Of a DNA stretch of 55,435 nucleotides, positions 52,061 through 55,435 are shown piece after piece. This DNA comes from Acrasis kona (Eukaryota; Heterolobosea; Eutetramitea; Acrasida; Acrasidae), in the NCBI GenBank assembly GCA_026419775.2, contig JAOPGA020000036.1:1-55435 (forward strand), in the 5' to 3' direction. Made by a program: the position numbers and the translations under genes. Below the pieces are notes generated by a model that saw only the letters and a program-made list of their open reading frames with translations, did no database searches and was not told where the DNA came from. Position 1 is the first letter of the stretch, and every line of letters begins with the position of its first letter.

Positions 52061-52563
52061 TGAAGTTTCAATCAATTTTATATTACCAATACGTCACTCT
52101 ACAGGCGCTCAAAGGGATATGACTATAGAAACGCATCGCCATCTATCAACGTCACTAAATTATTATAGTCTTACGATTACAGATCTCTAATAGATAATGC
52201 TTTTCATGCGAAGGAATTAAAAAGATGGCTGAATTGTGCATCAAACTAACCCAACAAAAGTGATGATGAGTCAAACTCTCCCATGTTCAATTCTACCAGA
52301 GGAACAAAAAATATGAATAAACTGTTAATGTCGCCAAGCAGCCGTTCATTGTAGGAAACGTTGTTGATGCTTTTGCTCGTCCACAGGTCGTTTCGGTCTC
52401 CAATCTCAACCAATCAAAAGTAGAGCAATTGCAAAGTTTATAAGGAAGGGAGTTGCGAGGAAGTCATATTGGTTATACTATTGCAATATGGGAAATGACA
52501 ATGAATGGGCAACGCATAGGAAGACTAATTTGTGATATCAAATGGCAATCAAAACACAATTTA
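52061..52563. other. Decayed tail / intergenic
   Basis: About 500 bp following the dead transposase-like gene. Short plus-strand open stretches (for example SVSNLNQSKVEQLQSL near 52390) may be its degraded end. No intact gene or RNA is seen. Confidence 0.35.
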
Positions 52564-53067
52564 TTAGTTGAGTTCTTGTTCAACACCGTGTTCCGGAGGT
52601 CTCGAAATAGCAATTAATTTGACCTTGCTTAAACTTTCAATAATATCATCCAACTTTTCCTTCAATTCTCTGGTTGGTTCAGTTTCCGATTCTCTTTGTC
52701 TTGTTTCATTTTCCATGAGAGTCTGATTTCTGTTTATTAAATTGCGATTCTCCTCTCTTACTCTCTGGTTCTCTTCTCTTAATTCTTGGTTTTCTAAACG
52801 TAATGTAGCTAAGGCATCTCGATTACTGTTATATTGAGACAATAGTTCCATTCTTTCTCCGGAAAGAAGCCTTTTTTCTTCAACAACCAAATCCTTTTGT
52901 GCAAGTGCTTGATCTCTTTGGCGTAACATCGAATCCACGTCAACATTTAATTTGTTAACAGTGGCCAACAATCTTGATCTCTCCTCTCTGGTAATTGGAT
53001 TTTTGTTGTTACTCATAACCGCTGATAGGATAACATTACACTCATCAATTGAATACACAGCCGACAT
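52564..53067 (-). CDS. Coiled-coil protein, unknown
   Basis: An uninterrupted 167-residue frame from the ATG at 53065-53067. The whole protein is predicted-helical with heptad spacing: ITREERSRLLATVNKLNVDV, then MLRQRDQALAQKDLVVEEKR, then a regular NQELREENQRVREENRNLIN block and an ELKEKLDDIIESLSKVK helix. No catalytic domain. It lies 178 bp left of the first inverted-repeat element and may be unrelated or an associated cargo gene. Codon use appears intact, so it is probably expressed. Confidence 0.6.
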   Translation of the reverse strand: MSAVYSIDECNVILSAVMSNNKNPITREERSRLLATVNKLNVDVDSMLRQRDQALAQKDLVVEEKRLLSGERMELLSQYNSNRDALATLRLENQELREENQRVREENRNLINRNQTLMENETRQRESETEPTRELKEKLDDIIESLSKVKLIAISRPPEHGVEQELN

Positions 53068-53244
53068 CACGTTTTACCCTTTTCACAACTCTTTTTCGTT
53101 ATTTCAATTTGTTAATGTGTTTTGTGGTCCATGTTTTTTGTATGTTTTTTGTGACCATATATGTGCCCTAATCAATTTGGTTTGGCCTTATTTGTCGTCA
53201 TACGCCTAATCGTTTACCACCAATAATCTTTCGGAATTGGAGGT

Positions 53245-53340
53245 TTCTCACCTGGCAATTAAATTCTTCACCCGGCAATTAAAATCCTCACCCGGCAATT
53301 AAAATTCTCACCTGACAATTAAATTCTCACCAGGACATTG
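53245..53340. repeat. Left terminal tandem array of copy 1 (5 units)
   Basis: Units start near 53245, 53264, 53285, 53305 and 53324. They alternate CTGG, CCGG, CCGG, CTGA and CAGG in the variable core. The order of variants is mirrored in the right array, which lacks one unit, so the two ends share an origin and did not expand independently. Confidence 0.9.
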
Positions 53341-53521
53341 ATTACAATATAGAAGATGTTGGAGGGAGTGAGAGACGTTTAACGGTTTGTTCACATGACT
53401 GGCACATTGCAGGTATAAATACAATAATAAATCACGACGTGATGCAACAGTAGAAGAGTGAGCACTGCAAAGAAGATATTATTATTTTACTTTAATAACA
53501 CATGCTTAACGAATATGAGTT

Positions 53522-54230
53522 TTAGTGTAGAACCCTATCTAAAAATTCATCAAACGGCTCATTCTCTATCATCTCAAACGGCTCATTTTCTATTATATCA
53601 AGTTCTTGTCGATTTCTTTTGTTTGGTGGTTTTCGTCCGCATAATGTGCCTCGTCGTTAAAATCATACCAATCGTAACCCCCATCTCTAGAAGTTCTTCT
53701 TGGTTTTTGTCTTGAGACAGGCTCATACTTAGCTTGGGCAAGACTCAACAGCTGCAAGAGAGACTGTTTGTACGTTTTAGTACCACATTTTTTTGCCAAC
53801 CCTTTGTTGTATCAAAGCGGAAGACAGAAACATCGTCTCCTGCTCCTGATAAGCGCAAATTAGTTGAAGCGGATATGTTTTTACCCTTCTTTTTTGGATC
53901 CTCCATCTTTATAAGAGCTGCATACAGACTCTCAAAATGTTTGACAACGGCGGCTCTCTTTGTTTCCATCCTCGAATTTAACAATAACTAACAAAGGGTC
54001 GATTACGTCAGTTACTACAACCTTTTGACTGTCATCAGGTAAACAAAACGGAACGAGTAAATGTTTGACACAACACAAATGTACTGCAACTATGGACTCC
54101 TCATCTGCTCTATCGTGTACCTTTCTCTTTCAACCTTCTTCTTGTGTACGAGTGCATTAGTCAGAATCAACTCATTGCTGGGGTCAACAGGTTGGAATTG
54201 TTTCTCCAAATCTGCAATCCTGCATTAATG
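53522..54230 (-). pseudogene. Broken gene of copy 1
   Basis: Homologous throughout to the intact gene of copy 2. Fragments in order on the minus strand: NELILTNALVHKK, VVTDVIDPLLVIVKFEDGN, HFESLYAALIKMEDPKKKGK, NLRLSGAGDDVSVFRFDTTK, SLLQLLSLAQAKYEPVS, and the C-terminus PFDEFLDRVLH-stop at 53522. At least three one-base frame breaks are seen (near 54145, 53795 and 53610), and the intron donor GT has become AT. A 24-bp tandem duplication (53552-53575/53576-53599) repeats ENEPFEMI near the end. The family is unknown. Confidence 0.8.
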
Positions 54231-54359
54231 TGATTAATTTGAGGACGTTGACCAAGACAAAGCGGCTATCTTGTATGGGTGAGACAGAGGTGAAACACCC
54301 TCACACAACACATTGTTGGTGGTGCGATAGGCGTAAGTTTAGCACCAATTGACAAAAGG

Positions 54360-54539
54360 CCAGGTTCCATGATAATTGTTGTGTGAAACAAACCATTAAA
54401 AACGTCTCCCACTACCTCCAACATCTTTTCTTGTCGCAATCTATTGTAATCAAGGTGACATTTCAATGTCCTGGTGAGAATTTAATTGTCAGGTGAGAAT
54501 TTTAATTGCCGGGTGAGGATTTTAATTGCCAGGTGAGAA
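54360..54539. repeat. Right inverted terminus of copy 1 (unique part plus 4-unit array)
   Basis: Reverse complement of the left terminus. The four-unit array at 54470-54539 matches the left array almost base for base apart from the missing unit. The adjoining ~90 bp matches 53341-53395 more loosely, with a short insertion. Confidence 0.88.
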
Positions 54540-54552
54540 ATAACCTATTCGC

Positions 54553-55435
54553 ATTAAAATTCTCACTTGACAATTAACATCCTCACTTGACAATTAATAT
54601 CCTCACCTAGATTACAATAAAGATGACGTTGGAGGGAAGGAGAGATGTTTTTATCGCTGTTGCAACAGACAAACAAGACAACACTCTAAATAACAATACT
54701 TGTTTACTACAATATAAACTTTATTCATCAAGAACCCTAAATAAAAAGTCTTCAAACGTCTCGTTCACATTTATCTCAACGTCTTGTCGATTTTTCTTGT
54801 TTGGCGGTTCAATGTCCTCCTCTGGTTGAAGCTGGCCATCTATCGCATCATCTGCCTCATCATCTTCGAAATATCCATCATAATAACCCATCTCTTCATA
54901 CTCGTGATCTTGAAGCACGTCCTCTGAAGGAACGTCTGGTTGAGGTTCAGGGTCATATTTCTCCTGGGCAAGCCTAACCAGGTCTAGAAGAGACTCCTTA
55001 AATGACACAGTGACACATCTTGGTTGCCAGCCCTTTGTTGCGTCAAAGCGATTTACACAGTCTCCTTCTCCCGACAAGCGTAAACCAGTTGTCATGGAAA
55101 CATTCTTTGGTTTCCTCTTTAGATCCTTCATGTTGACAAGAAATGTATCCAGACCATCAAAAAGCTTAACAACGGCTGCTTTTGAAGGCTCCTCGACAAC
55201 ATTTCGATTACCATCCTCAAATTGAAGAACTAACGTGGGATCATTCAAGTTGGTTATAACCTTTTGACATCAGCATACGTGAACCGGAAAGAGAATACAT
55301 TTGAAACAACAGTTGTACCGTTCTGAATAGCTACTATGGAATCTTCATTTGCTCTATCATGTACCTTCCTCTTCCTACCACGCTTCTTGTGTACCCGTGC
55401 ACTTGTGAGAATTAACTCATTTTGGGGTCCAACAG
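54553..55435. mobile_element. Foldback-like element, copy 2 (right end outside window)
   Basis: Begins with a shorter, more diverged array (54557-54610, units like CTCACTTGACAATTAAC). ATTACAATA and GACGTTGGAGGGAAGGAGAG follow, matching the left unique part of copy 1. It then carries the homologous minus-strand gene, which runs off the window. Only 14-18 bp separate it from the end of copy 1. Similarity to copy 1 continues to the last base of the window. Confidence 0.78.
54721..55435 (-). CDS. Intact element-borne gene (5' part outside window), unknown family
   Basis: Two exons are visible. The upstream one (from the window edge) reads VGPQNELILTSARVHKKRGR, then KRKVHD, a strong nuclear localisation signal. 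A 38-nt phase-0 intron starting GTATTC and ending AAAAG (55257-55294) links VVSN to VITNLNDPTLVLQFEDGN. The main exon (54721-55256) then gives AAVVKLFDGLDTFLVNMKDL, GLRLSGEGDCVNRFDATKGW, SFKESLLDLVRLAQEKYD and a long acidic tail (DDEADDAIDG) with PPNKKNR, ending FEDFLFRVLDE. The frame continues without a break, unlike copy 1. NLS plus acidic tail suggest a nuclear DNA- or chromatin-binding protein. No DDE, RNase H, recombinase or HUH motif is visible in this part. Confidence 0.68.

Larger units (their letters stand above)
53245..54539. mobile_element. Foldback-like element, copy 1 (inverted termini made of ~20-bp tandem repeats)
   Basis: A 1.3-kb unit bounded by inverted repeats. The left end carries five ~20-bp units of consensus CTCACCYGGCAATTAAAAT (53245-53340), then a unique part with ATTACAATA and GATGTTGGAGGGAGTGAGAG. 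The right end is the reverse complement: the same unique part (54360-54450) followed by four units (54470-54539). Inside is one minus-strand gene relic. The same layout recurs from 54553, so the two copies are neighbours in the same orientation. No clear target-site duplication and no known transposase are seen. Resemblance to Drosophila Foldback (FB) elements is in architecture only. Confidence 0.8.

Noticed and set aside
53245..54610. CRISPR-like reading of the ~20-bp repeats
   Set aside because: The units are directly adjacent without spacers, vary in sequence, and are mirrored at the other end of an element in a eukaryotic genome.
55257..55294. Apparent conserved stop followed by a second frame (possible -1 programmed frameshift) in the element gene
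   Set aside because: A 38-nt GT...AG intron in phase 0 explains it in copy 2 and matches all other introns in length; no standard slippery heptamer is present.

Overview
This window looks like nuclear DNA from a free-living, probably amoeboid or amoeboflagellate protist with a compact, moderately AT-rich genome. Spliceosomal introns are tiny: 31 reconstructed introns are all 35-45 nt, GT...AG. Genes lie on both strands with very short gaps. Gene content is broadly eukaryotic. It includes a TRAF3IP1/IFT54-type intraflagellar transport protein and a kinase with an N-terminal docking helix typical of axonemal proteins, so the organism, or a recent ancestor, makes cilia. A class I-like PI3-kinase and a fascin-fold protein fit an amoeboid lifestyle. 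I lean towards Heterolobosea (Naegleria/Acrasis relatives), but the window does not prove it.

Layout: 1-726, truncated fascin-like plus PX protein (-). 1635-6844, histone H4 (-), isochorismatase-like hydrolase (+), a small membrane protein (-), UDP-xylose synthase (-), a candidate U5 snRNA, and an F-box/GIDE-like membrane protein (-). 6845-11400 is accessory sequence: decayed coding sequence, a small secreted protein, a broken reverse transcriptase, an orphan gene and direct repeats. 11405-21003: UMP-CMP kinase (+), NPRL2 of GATOR1 (+), a probable GPI-anchored surface protein (+), a kelch/coiled-coil protein (+), and SPB1 rRNA methyltransferase (-). 21802-29404: small acidic protein (-), gamma-glutamylcyclotransferase-like (-), oxysterol-binding protein (-), ATM1/HMT1-type ABC half transporter (+), a small membrane protein (+), and a conserved nuclear-type protein (-). 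29733-36419: BTAF1/Mot1 (+) and a peroxisomal acyl-CoA dehydrogenase ending in SKL (+). 37106-50877: multipass membrane protein (-), RCC1 protein (+), IFT54 (+), cyclic-nucleotide-gated-type channel (-), PI3K (+), ERGIC3/Erv46 (+), MFS transporter (-), and a tiny hydrophilic protein (-). 51100-55435 is accessory again: a decayed gene with the DNC-GQNKN motif of a transposase-like family, a coiled-coil gene, and two tandem copies of an apparently undescribed element. Its inverted termini are built from ~20-bp tandem repeats and it carries a single minus-strand gene.

The most interesting items are this foldback-like element family, the F-box + GIDE-like + membrane-anchor protein (an apparent SCF-type counterpart of the RING ligase MUL1), the U5 candidate, and a recurring GTTGAC motif just upstream of many start codons. 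Five otherwise intact conserved genes are each broken by one single-base indel, four of them in homopolymers. Sequencing or assembly error is the simplest explanation.
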